Shown here: positions 1 through 6,931 of the stretch, piece after piece
Position numbering within the stretch: position 1 is the first letter of the stretch
Layout of the letters: every line of letters begins with the position of its first letter
NCBI GenBank assembly: GCA_947167535.1
Contig: CAMVIL010000034.1
Span: forward strand, 1-8,938
Source: an uncultured Ruminococcus sp.
GTDB taxonomy: Bacteria > Bacillota > Clostridia > Oscillospirales > Ruminococcaceae
DNA length: 8,938 bases
Reading direction: 5' to 3'
Translations under genes and position numbers: made by a program
The notes under the pieces: generated by a model
Databases searched by the model: none
What the model saw: only the letters and a program-made list of their open reading frames with translations
Told to the model about the DNA's origin: nothing

Positions 1-638
1 TAAGCCTGACGCAGCATCTCCTCTGCGACCGCCCTTATCTCCCACTGTGCGCGGTTGCAGCAGCGCAGCCTGAAGAAGTGCAGCAGTGTGCGGGCGTTCA
101 TGGTGACAACTATCTTGGTCTCGCAGGCGTTGGGGAGCACAAAACGCGCGTCCTCTATCGCCTTCTTCTGAGCATTCCTGCGGGCGGTCTTTTCGTCCTG
201 ACCCTGCTCGGTAAATGCCGCGAAATGTTTTTGCTCGAGAGCTTTGGTCAGTACGCGGTAGCTCTCGGCGATGTTAAACATCTGCTCGTCGTAGAGCGCC
301 TTTATCTCCTCGTCCTCTGCTATCTCGGGCGGAGTGACGTACTCAAAGCCGTCCATGCTGACATAGCGCTGGCTCTGCTGAGAGTAAGAGGCTATCCTGT
401 GACGCACCAGCTGATGCGAGCAGGCACGGGATATGCCCTCGATGGCGAAGGTGAAGGAGACGTGCTCGATGGGGCTTTCGTGACCGATGGACGCCAGCAT
501 ATCTATAAAGGAATCTATCTTCTCCTCGGTCAGTCCGTCAAGCAGCGAATCAACGTCCGAATTTGCATAGCAAAGCTTTGCAGCGGTAGCGATATACTTC
601 TCGGGCTCGGGTGTGTGAGTTAGCAGTTTTACCTTCAT
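1..638 (-). CDS. thyX: FAD-dependent thymidylate synthase ThyX, C-terminus cut by window edge
   Basis: Makes dTMP from dUMP, using methylenetetrahydrofolate as carbon donor and reduced FAD/NAD(P)H as reductant; cytosolic, normally a homotetramer. Translating the minus strand from ATG at 638 gives 212 residues without a stop. The ThyX signature RHR-x7-S is present (RHR 79-81, S89, then R91), as is the upstream HESPIEH block (53-59) that fits the FAD-binding HxSxxEH region. NACETK (170-175) and the CNRAQWEIR block (194-202) also fit the family. Usual length is roughly 220-260 aa, so the last few dozen residues lie beyond position 1. The start is supported by a GAGAGGAAG Shine-Dalgarno just upstream. 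It is monocistronic as far as visible, with two promoters in the 250-nt gap upstream. Identification is firm from the signature motif; only the missing C-terminus is unseen. Confidence 0.95.
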   Translation of the reverse strand, partial: MKVKLLTHTPEPEKYIATAAKLCYANSDVDSLLDGLTEEKIDSFIDMLASIGHESPIEHVSFTFAIEGISRACSHQLVRHRIASYSQQSQRYVSMDGFEYVTPPEIAEDEEIKALYDEQMFNIAESYRVLTKALEQKHFAAFTEQGQDEKTARRNAQKKAIEDARFVLPNACETKIVVTMNARTLLHFFRLRCCNRAQWEIRAVAEEMLRQA

Positions 639-667
639 AGCGCAACTTCCTCTCCGCGAATACGTCA

Positions 668-743
668 GACTTGCCCGAAAACTAAATCACACCGCCTGAA
701 AAAATCTTTTGCCATTCGTCACAATTTAGTTTCCGATCAAGTC
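668..743 (-). repeat. Long inverted repeat in thyX leader
   Basis: Two 20-nt arms (668-687 and 724-743) are near-perfect inverted copies: 6 bp, a 2x2 mismatch, then 12 bp including one G-U pair, with a 36-nt loop. In RNA from the distal promoter the whole stem can form. RNA from the proximal promoter starts inside the first arm and keeps only the 12-bp part. It could be an mRNA-stabilising or regulatory hairpin, or a protein-binding site at the promoter; the sequence alone does not decide. Confidence 0.55.
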
Positions 744-744
744 T

Positions 745-773
745 ATTATACCATTTTCGCATTATTACGTCAA
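745..773 (-). promoter_or_regulatory. thyX proximal sigma-A promoter
   Basis: On the minus strand the -35 is TTGACG (768-773) and the -10 is TATAAT (745-750), separated by exactly 17 bp. The expected transcription start is near 738, giving a thyX leader of about 100 nt. This is the stronger of two tandem promoters. Confidence 0.8.
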
Positions 774-812
774 TAGTGTAAATTTTAGCATTATCAGTGC
801 ATATCTTTTTAT

Positions 813-841
813 ATTATACCATAACCCGATTGATTTTGCAA
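813..841 (-). promoter_or_regulatory. thyX distal sigma-A promoter
   Basis: On the minus strand the -35 is TTGCAA (836-841) and the -10 is TATAAT (813-818), with a 17-bp spacer. It lies 68 bp upstream of the proximal promoter. Both share the context ATGGTATAATA around the -10. Confidence 0.7.
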
Positions 842-887
842 GGGCTTTTTGAGATTTTTATTTGCAATTTTCGCAAATTTTTACCAT

Positions 888-1316
888 TCACAGCTTTTCT
901 TTCATCAGTGAAATAAGCCTTCCGCCGTCCAGCTGCGGCAGCGGAAGAAGATTGAAAGCCGCCAGTGCGAGATTTATTTTCGCCAGCCAGTAAAAACCCG
1001 ACAGATACGAGACTGCCGCAAATACCAGATTCACCGCGCAGCCCGCAGAAAGTATCGCCGCCCTCGCTCCCCTGCCGAGCCTGTTAATCCGCCTCGTGCT
1101 TATGCGTATCCCGCCCGCATAGAAGCTCATCCTGCGCGGCGGGCAGCCGAAAAGAAGCATAGCCGAGAGATGTCCCAGCTCGTGCAGCAGGCAGCAGACC
1201 AGCGCCGCTTCAACGCAGGCGCCCGTCCTTCCGCCGATGTAAAGATACAGCATAAGCACCGCGAAGAATCCGAAATGCAGCCGCACCCTGATCTTAAAGA
1301 CTTCAAACTCCAGCAT
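888..1316 (-). CDS. Minimal M50-family (site-2 protease-like, SpoIVFB-like) membrane metalloprotease
   Basis: A predicted integral membrane zinc protease of 142 aa. The HELGH zinc motif is at 45-49 (H45, E46, H49). The second family motif, N-x2-P-x4-DGG, is at 122-132, with D130 the likely third zinc ligand. An AG-x3-N motif (91-96) typical of the family lies between them. Hydrophobic stretches occur at about 16-28, 37-56, 88-106 and 109-122. SpoIVFB and related proteins are normally longer (about 200-290 aa), so this is a core-only version with essentially nothing after the DGG segment. Start ATG 1316 is preferred because a terminator for the upstream gene lies at 1354-1393, and GGGGGCG sits about 6 nt upstream; a longer TTG-started frame to 1403 would run through that terminator. 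It may be expressed by read-through from the kinase gene. The substrate is unknown; a sporulation role is only inference. Confidence 0.8.
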   Translation of the reverse strand: MLEFEVFKIRVRLHFGFFAVLMLYLYIGGRTGACVEAALVCCLLHELGHLSAMLLFGCPPRRMSFYAGGIRISTRRINRLGRGARAAILSAGCAVNLVFAAVSYLSGFYWLAKINLALAAFNLLPLPQLDGGRLISLMKEKL

Positions 1317-1353
1317 ATCATCGCCCCCGTTATGATGATATGCCGCCGGCGCC

Positions 1354-1393
1354 AAAAAAACAACAGCGGACTGCAACAGGTGCAAACCGCTGT
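1354..1393 (-). terminator. Rho-independent terminator after pyridoxal kinase gene
   Basis: On the minus strand, 7-bp arms ACAGCGG / CCGCTGT (1387-1393 and 1363-1369) enclose a 17-nt loop that can itself pair GCA/TGC. A TTGTTTTTTT tract follows. It lies 14 nt after the kinase stop codon and before the start of the M50 gene, so the two genes are probably only partly co-transcribed. Confidence 0.8.
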
Positions 1394-1406
1394 AAGTGTA
1401 CAATTT

Positions 1407-2264
1407 TCAGGACTGTTCTTCTGTGAACTTCCTGCATTCGTCAGCCAGATATCCGAGACAAGGCTCGAATCTTACGGAATACCAGTGATCTTCCCTGACG
1501 GGAAGAGTGTTCTCAACGCACTGTCTCGTGAAGTTCACCGCAAGGTCAAGCGCCTTCTGGCCGTCCATGCCCAGGGTCATACCGCCCGAGAACACCGACG
1601 AGAACATGTCTCCGGTGCTGTGATAGCTGCCGCTGATGTTCTTTCCAAAGGAGGTCACAAAGCGCTTCTCGGAGGCGATGTAAGCCATCGCACCGTTGCG
1701 CTGCTTGTCGGGAGAGGCTCCCGTCATTATTGCCATGCGGCTGCCCAGCGCAGTCAGGCTGCGCAGCCTGTCCTGTATCTCCTCGAGCTTCAGATCGTTG
1801 CGGTAATTCTCACCCAGCAGCAGAGCCGTTTCTGTCGCATTGGGGAGTATGCAGTCCGCCACCGCGCACAGCGAGCGCATCGCGGTGATGAAGCGGTTGT
1901 CAAAGCCCGCATACATTCTGCCGCCGTCGCCCATAACAGGATCCACCACCACCAGTGTATCCTCGGTACGGAAATCTGCGATCAGACGCTTGATAACGTC
2001 CACCTGCTCCACCGAGCCGAGATATCCCGTGTATATGGTATCAAAATGCAGCCCGAGCTTTTTCCAGTGAGCTGTGATACCCGCGATGTCATCGGTAAGG
2101 TCTCGGAAAGTGTAGCCCGAAAACCCGCTGCCGGTATGTGTAGACAGCACCGCCGTCGGGATCACGGCAGTCTCTACGCCCATAGCCGAAATGACAGGCA
2201 GAGCCGCCGTCAGCGAGCATTTTCCGAAGCAGGATATATCTTGTATTGTAAGAAGTCTTTTCAT
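1407..2264 (-). CDS. pdxK: Pyridoxal/pyridoxamine kinase (PfkB/ribokinase superfamily)
   Basis: Phosphorylates pyridoxal, pyridoxine or pyridoxamine with ATP in the vitamin B6 salvage pathway; cytosolic. The 285-aa product begins MKRLLTIQDISCFGKCS, the usual opening of the clostridial pyridoxamine kinase group. It has STHTGSG (41-47), GYLGS (80-84), DPVMGDGG (108-115), LPNATE (140-145) and the ATP-site STGDMFSS (216-223), whose D219 is the expected catalytic base. Length matches the family (about 280-290). Three ATGs stand in a row (2270, 2267, 2264); the third gives the best spacing (9 nt) from AAGGGA, and homologues begin at MKR. A near-consensus promoter and a palindromic leader element lie upstream, and a terminator follows the stop. 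The symbol is a family-level assignment; pdxY would be an equally defensible label. Confidence 0.9.
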   Translation of the reverse strand: MKRLLTIQDISCFGKCSLTAALPVISAMGVETAVIPTAVLSTHTGSGFSGYTFRDLTDDIAGITAHWKKLGLHFDTIYTGYLGSVEQVDVIKRLIADFRTEDTLVVVDPVMGDGGRMYAGFDNRFITAMRSLCAVADCILPNATETALLLGENYRNDLKLEEIQDRLRSLTALGSRMAIMTGASPDKQRNGAMAYIASEKRFVTSFGKNISGSYHSTGDMFSSVFSGGMTLGMDGQKALDLAVNFTRQCVENTLPVREDHWYSVRFEPCLGYLADECRKFTEEQS

Positions 2265-2279
2265 CATCATTCTTCCCTT

Positions 2280-2339
2280 AGGCAATACTGCACGATCAGA
2301 GTTCACAAAGGCGTAAGCCGTGGCTGCGGGGTATTGCCT
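2280..2339 (-). repeat. 60-bp element with 9-bp palindromic ends in kinase leader
   Basis: Perfect 9-bp inverted ends AGGCAATAC / GTATTGCCT (2331-2339 and 2280-2288) enclose 42 nt. An inner CACG/CGTG pairing is possible. The downstream arm directly abuts the AAGGGAAG ribosome binding site. It resembles either a small palindromic insertion (MITE-like) or a leader hairpin. No clear target-site duplication is visible. Confidence 0.55.
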
Positions 2340-2357
2340 TGATAGTCATGCTGTTTC

Positions 2358-2386
2358 ATTATAGCATTTAGGTGTGTATTTGTCAA
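2358..2386 (-). promoter_or_regulatory. Sigma-A promoter of pyridoxal kinase gene
   Basis: On the minus strand a perfect -35 TTGACA (2381-2386) and a perfect -10 TATAAT (2358-2363) are separated by 17 bp. Transcription should start near 2351, giving a leader of about 85 nt that contains the palindromic element at 2280-2339. The -35 lies only 9 bp from the U-tract of the preceding terminator. Confidence 0.9.
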
Positions 2387-2395
2387 GTACCCGAC

Positions 2396-2440
2396 AAAAA
2401 AACGCAAGCCCGAGATCGAATAGACTTCGTTCTCAGGCTT
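2396..2440 (-). terminator. Rho-independent terminator after prepilin-like gene
   Basis: On the minus strand, 10-bp arms AAGCCTGAGA / TCTCGGGCTT (2431-2440 and 2406-2415, one G-U pair) continue into an inner CGAA/TTCG pairing with a 5-nt loop. GCG and a run of seven T (2396-2402) follow. Confidence 0.85.
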
Positions 2441-2491
2441 GGTCAGATGATCAAATGTTATGGGTATTCCTGTATAGTGGGGATCACGGTA

Positions 2492-3220
2492 TCAATAATA
2501 GGAAGGAGGAGCGGGCCACAGGCGGCAGCGAGGACCGTTTGCTGCTCTGCCGTAGGAATCGCCTGCCCAGACTTCGATCGCACCGTGTTTCTTATCCTTA
2601 GCGCCTATACCCGAGATGCGATAGCCGATAAGCCATCTGTCGGTATAGCTGTAAGTATCCTTCTCTACAACGCCGGGGCGCTTACTGGAGCTCTTGCCCT
2701 GACCGTCGCGCTGGTCATGGTTGCACTGGTCAGCAGGATGCTTGTATCCCGAGCTTCTCATGGGGATATAGCTCATGTCTTTATCGCCGCCAATGATCTC
2801 TTCGATACGGGTATTCAGCTCATCGGTAAGAGCGTTATACTTAGGATTAGTCTGCTCCCAACCATCACCGTTCATATAGAACTGAAAACCTTTCTGTGTA
2901 TTAAGGTTAGTCTTGGTACCGCAGGCTCTTGCAACGTTTCTGTAATAATACTCTTCGTCCTCAATCTTAACCCGATAATCGGCTCTTTTTGCGTCAGGAG
3001 AGCTTTAGAATACGTCACTATACTCGGGGCACTCGGTCAGTATACAAACCCTAGTAGTTCCGATAAGTCTCGCAGTAACGATATCAGCCTTACGGTTAGC
3101 CTTGCCGACATAATTAATAAGAGAAGGGACTATAATTGCAGCCAGTATTCCGATTATAGTAATAACTACAACCATCTCTACCAGCGTAAACCCTTTCTGT
3201 AAAGCCTTCATTTTTTTCAT
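2492..3220 (-). pseudogene. Type IV prepilin-like protein gene interrupted by an in-frame TAA
   Basis: The N-terminus has a class III signal: short basic leader, cleavage site G10|F11, then TLVE with the conserved Glu at mature position 5 (E15) and a hydrophobic helix to about residue 38, as in type IV pilins and pseudopilins. The frame meets TAA at 3005-3007 (codon 72). The same frame then stays open for 170 more codons to TGA at 2492. The downstream part is clearly pilin-like globular domain (NPKYNALTDELNTRIEEI, RWLIGYRISG, IEVWAGDSYG). Full length would be 242 codons, normal for Ruminococcus prepilin-like proteins. Only one nonsense codon is seen and no frameshift. Promoter, leader and terminator are intact, so inactivation is recent, or it is a sequencing error. 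A 71-aa truncated product would keep only the helix. The start at 3220 is preferred over GTG 3229 or ATG 3211; the ribosome site is weak (AGGAAAGAGAG). Confidence 0.75.
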
Positions 3221-3266
3221 ATAGATCACTCTCTTTCCTTATTGTATTTCTATAGCAGATCTTTCT

Positions 3267-3285
3267 GTGTTTCCCAGTGAAACAC
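3267..3285 (-). promoter_or_regulatory. Leader hairpin upstream of prepilin-like gene
   Basis: A perfect 7-bp stem GTGTTTC / GAAACAC with a 5-nt loop lies within the roughly 85-nt leader, between promoter and start codon. No U-tract follows, so it is more likely an mRNA-stability or regulatory hairpin than a terminator. Confidence 0.45.
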
Positions 3286-3311
3286 CTTATTTTGTTTCTT
3301 CTCATGTATTA

Positions 3312-3340
3312 ATTATACACCATTACCAATTATTTGTCAA
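3312..3340 (-). promoter_or_regulatory. Sigma-A promoter of prepilin-like gene
   Basis: On the minus strand a perfect TTGACA (3335-3340) and a perfect TATAAT (3312-3317) are separated by 17 bp. Start of transcription is expected near 3305. The promoter of this broken gene is fully preserved. Confidence 0.9.
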
Positions 3341-3551
3341 CGTGAAATGCATTTAATCAACATATTAAACATTAATTCAGCGTTTTCTACAAATCTCGTA
3401 CACTTTAATGAGCCAACCGCACAATTATTTAAATGTTATAGCAAAAAAGTATAGGTTTGTACAATACACATAAACAAGCGATATCGTTTTCGATGCATTT
3501 TGTATAAATTAAATAGTAAAATAAGTAAACAAATTCTTCCTGCAAACGCTC
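3341..3551. other. A+T-rich spacer with no recognisable gene
   Basis: Between the prepilin promoter and the pyrG terminator I see no credible gene. A short minus-strand frame here would have to run through the pyrG terminator. A weak promoter-like pair (TTGTAC, 18 bp, TATAAC) occurs on the minus strand around 3437-3466, but nothing plausible follows it. Confidence 0.5.
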
Positions 3552-3579
3552 AAAAGCGCTCCCTGTCGGAAGCGCTTTT
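3552..3579 (-). terminator. pyrG terminator, probably bidirectional
   Basis: A 12-bp stem (arms 3568-3579 and 3552-3563, one G-U pair) with a 4-nt loop lies 19 nt after the pyrG stop. T-runs border it on both strands (TTTT on minus, TTTTT on plus), so it could work in either direction. Only pyrG leads into it. Confidence 0.8.
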
Positions 3580-3598
3580 TCTGTGAATTTACATTTAT

Positions 3599-5287
<1,689 letters not shown>

Positions 5288-5365
5288 CCCCTATTTTAAA
5301 ATTTACAAAAAAAATATAGTGAACAGCTTTTTAATAGACTGACCGAATTTGTGCACCTCTCCAAA

Positions 5366-5387
5366 AATGTGAACTTCAATTTTCACT
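5366..5387. promoter_or_regulatory. Upstream inverted half-sites, possible second XRE operator
   Basis: ATGTGAACTT (5367-5376) is an exact copy of the 3' arm core at 5494-5503. Here it faces TTCAC (5382-5386) to form GTGAA-8-TTCAC. Another GTGAAC is at 5319-5324. They lie between the pyrG and XRE promoters, so either could be affected. The sites are seen; binding is inferred. Confidence 0.35.
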
Positions 5388-5432
5388 GATACACAAATTT
5401 TCCTGAAAATACAAAATCACGGCGAATCATGC

Positions 5433-5461
5433 TTGACAAAAGCATCGGGACGTGATATAAT
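5433..5461 (+). promoter_or_regulatory. Sigma-A promoter of XRE/ImmA operon
   Basis: Perfect TTGACA (5433-5438) and perfect TATAAT (5456-5461) with a 17-bp spacer, plus an extended -10 TG (5453-5454). This is a very strong unregulated promoter; start of transcription is expected near 5468. A repressor acting just downstream would make sense of such strength. Confidence 0.9.
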
Positions 5462-5470
5462 TTCGGTAAT

Positions 5471-5504
5471 AAAGTACACATTATTCTCACGCGATGTGAA
5501 CTTT
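5471..5504 (+). promoter_or_regulatory. Candidate autoregulatory operator (inverted repeat)
   Basis: Arms AAAGTACACAT (5471-5481) and ATGTGAACTTT (5494-5504) are inverted copies with one mismatch in 11 bp, 12 bp apart. They lie immediately after the expected transcription start and before the ribosome binding site of the XRE gene. This position fits repressor-operator control by the XRE protein. Confidence 0.5.
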
Positions 5505-5526
5505 GCAAGCTACGGAGGTATACGAC

Positions 5527-5922
5527 ATGAAATTCGGTGATAAACTCAAACACATAAGAACAGGCAGAAAGATGACCCAGTCAGACGTTATGAACGCAGT
5601 CGGCATCAGCAACCGCACTATCATTCTCTACGAAAAGGGCGAACGCATCCCCCGCTCCGAAAGCACTTATCAGAAGCTCGCCGACCTTTTTGAGGTACCC
5701 GTGGAGTTCTGGACTACCGAGAGCGACGACGACTTCCGCCTCGCTTCGATGTACGCTCACGGCGAGCAGGGCAAGATACAGGCGGAAAAGCTGGTCAGCG
5801 AGATAGCGGGACTTTTCGCGGGCGGAAAGCTCAGCGAGGAGGACGCCGACGCTGTTATGCTGGCACTCCAGAAGGCTTACTGGGAGGTCAAGGAAAAGAA
5901 CATGGAGGCTAAGAATAATTGA
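5527..5922 (+). CDS. XRE-family HTH transcriptional regulator paired with an ImmA-like protease
   Basis: A 131-aa DNA-binding protein. Residues 3-60 form a Cro/C1-type helix-turn-helix domain: LKHIRTGRKMTQSDVMNAVGI followed closely by the recognition region SNRTIILYEKGERIP. The remaining 70 residues are acidic and helical (AEKLVSEIAGLFAGGKLSEEDADAVMLALQKAYWEVKEK) and probably serve dimerisation or contact with the protease. Start ATG 5527 is chosen because GGAGG lies 8 nt upstream; a TTG-started frame from 5503 would include the ribosome site. The stop overlaps the start of the next gene, so the two are translationally coupled. In characterised pairs (ImmR/ImmA of ICEBs1, DdrO/IrrE of Deinococcus) the XRE protein represses its own operon until the protease cleaves it. 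That role here is inferred from the pairing and the leader inverted repeat. Confidence 0.85.
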   Translation: MKFGDKLKHIRTGRKMTQSDVMNAVGISNRTIILYEKGERIPRSESTYQKLADLFEVPVEFWTTESDDDFRLASMYAHGEQGKIQAEKLVSEIAGLFAGGKLSEEDADAVMLALQKAYWEVKEKNMEAKNN

Positions 5923-6413
5923 GTTACATTTACGATATGGTGAACGACCTAATCAGGACTCACGGCACCCGCGACCCCTTCGAGCTTTGCCGCGAGCTTC
6001 CGGTCAACTGCTTTACCGACGAGCTTGGCGGTCTCAGCGGACTGTTCACATATATCGGCGACGACCCTGTGATAATCGTATCATCATCGCTGTGTGAAGA
6101 GGACAGGCGTCTAGCCTGCGCACACGAGCTGGGACATTTTTTTCTGCACTCGGCGATCGCTAAGGAAAGCACGCTCCGCGAGTTTGAGATATTCAACATG
6201 AAGGACAAGGTGGAGTACGACGCCAACATCTTCGCGGCGCATCTGCTGATCGACGACAGCGAGATGATATCTCTGCTGAAGGACGGCTGTGACGTTTTCC
6301 GCACAGCGATGGAGCTGCGCGTCAACCCGAACCTGCTGAACATAAAGCTGAGCGAACTCAACGGCATGGGCTACCGCTTCGACACGGACTGGGGCAGCAC
6401 CCGACTATTCTGA
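5919..6413 (+). CDS. ImmA/IrrE-family zinc metallopeptidase (Peptidase M78)
   Basis: A 164-aa soluble protease expected to cleave its partner XRE repressor. The zinc motif HELGH is at 69-73 (H69, E70, H73), preceded by RRLACA as usual for the family. The following EYDANIFAAHLL (99-110) matches the conserved E/D-AN-x-FA region supplying the third metal ligand (D101 or E99; most relatives have Glu). The N-terminal IYDMVNDLIRTHGTRDPFELCREL is the normal opening of the family. The start is probably TTG 5919, overlapping the upstream stop as TTGA, with GGAGG (5904-5908) 10 nt before it. ATG 5937 is in frame but would lack a good ribosome site and cut the conserved first helix. Second and last gene of its operon, followed by a strong terminator. 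Cleavage of the neighbouring repressor is inferred. Confidence 0.88.
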   Translation: MSYIYDMVNDLIRTHGTRDPFELCRELPVNCFTDELGGLSGLFTYIGDDPVIIVSSSLCEEDRRLACAHELGHFFLHSAIAKESTLREFEIFNMKDKVEYDANIFAAHLLIDDSEMISLLKDGCDVFRTAMELRVNPNLLNIKLSELNGMGYRFDTDWGSTRLF

Positions 6414-6427
6414 ATAATGATCAAAAC

Positions 6428-6455
6428 CGACTCTGCGATCGCGGAGTCGTTTTTT
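6428..6455 (+). terminator. Rho-independent terminator of XRE/ImmA operon
   Basis: A 9-bp stem (6428-6436 and 6441-6449, one G-U pair) with GATC loop is followed directly by six T. It lies 14 nt after the protease stop. Confidence 0.9.
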
Positions 6456-6493
6456 CTGTCTTACCGTCCGTATCCCGAGTCGGCAGACATAAC

Positions 6494-6527
6494 AAAAACG
6501 CCCCCGCCGTTACCGAACGGAAGCGTT
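6494..6527 (-). terminator. Terminator after 64-aa small protein gene
   Basis: On the minus strand AACGC/GCGTT outer arms (6523-6527 and 6497-6501) and a CCGTT-CGGT-AACGG inner hairpin, joined through two G-U pairs and a 3-nt bulge, are followed by a T-run ending at 6494. It faces the XRE/ImmA terminator, as expected for convergent units. Confidence 0.75.
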
Positions 6528-6545
6528 CTAAAGATATTCAATGAT

Positions 6546-6740
6546 TTACAGAAGCACACGCCAACGACCGTCCATGCGAAGAACGAGTATCTCTTTCGAT
6601 TCCGCGTTGCCGTTGAGTGTATAAGAAACTTTTGCTCTGAGAGTGTTTTCGCCTATAAAGACATCCTTGAACTGTATACCCGTCCTGCCCTGACTTTCCA
6701 GAGCTTCGGTGATGATCTGTTCGACCTCATTCTGTGTCAT
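6546..6740 (-). CDS. Small uncharacterised protein, 64 aa
   Basis: I do not recognise this protein. It has 64 residues, no signal peptide and no membrane segment. It starts with an acidic amphipathic helix (EVEQIITEALES) and continues with strand-like segments (QFKDVFIGENTLRAKVSYTL, KEILVLRMDGRWRVLL), so a small alpha-beta fold is plausible. The case for a real gene is strong despite its size: ATG 6740 has a GGGGGAG ribosome site 6 nt upstream, a TTGACA-17-TATTAT promoter drives it, and a terminator follows about 20 nt after the stop. It is a single-gene unit convergent with the XRE/ImmA operon. It could be an accessory of that pair, but separate promoter and opposite strand argue for independent expression. 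Confidence 0.75.
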   Translation of the reverse strand: MTQNEVEQIITEALESQGRTGIQFKDVFIGENTLRAKVSYTLNGNAESKEILVLRMDGRWRVLL

Positions 6741-6772
6741 TTCATACTCCCCCGTAACAATAAAATACTATA

Positions 6773-6793
6773 TCCCGATCTTCCGGATCGGAA
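6773..6793 (-). promoter_or_regulatory. Leader hairpin upstream of 64-aa gene
   Basis: An 8-bp stem (6786-6793 with 6773-6780, one G-U pair) with a 5-nt loop lies early in the roughly 60-nt leader. No U-tract follows, so it is not a terminator; it may stabilise the mRNA. Confidence 0.4.
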
Positions 6794-6806
6794 AAACAAC
6801 GATAAC

Positions 6807-6835
6807 ATAATAACACATTATCGTCTGTTTGTCAA
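6807..6835 (-). promoter_or_regulatory. Sigma-A promoter of 64-aa gene
   Basis: On the minus strand perfect TTGACA (6830-6835), a 17-bp spacer and TATTAT (6807-6812). Start of transcription is expected near 6800. Confidence 0.8.
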
Positions 6836-6859
6836 TAACGCAATTGTTTGGATTTTTTG

Positions 6860-6910
6860 AAAAAAAAAAAATAAAAAATAAACCGCCCGATCATTACGAA
6901 CAAGCGGTCT
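6860..6910 (-). terminator. Rho-independent terminator of DUF5684-like gene
   Basis: On the minus strand AGACCGC / GCGGTTT (6904-6910 and 6880-6886, one G-U pair) enclose a 17-nt loop. A very long T-rich tract (6860-6880) with only two interruptions follows. Confidence 0.85.
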
Positions 6911-6931
6911 ATTGTTTTTTGTTTTTCACGA

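Noticed and set aside
78..623. A 181-codon plus-strand frame opposite thyX
   Set aside because: The minus strand carries the unmistakable ThyX signature; this frame shows no family features.
860..887. A short hairpin (ATTTGC / GCAAAT) just after the M50 stop as a terminator
   Set aside because: The stem is only 6 A/T-rich bp and the T-run lies on the plus-strand side, opposite to the gene direction; too weak to call.
1170..2342. A 390-codon plus-strand frame opposite the M50 and kinase genes
   Set aside because: It crosses two real genes and their terminator and promoter, with low-complexity His/Arg-rich translation; it is an antisense shadow.
2372..3202. A 276-codon plus-strand frame opposite the prepilin-like gene
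   Set aside because: The minus strand has the clear prepilin signal, promoter and terminator; this frame is a shadow.
6417..6860. A 147-codon plus-strand frame after the ImmA-like gene
   Set aside because: It runs straight through the XRE/ImmA terminator hairpin and T-run and lies opposite the 64-aa gene; no ribosome site.
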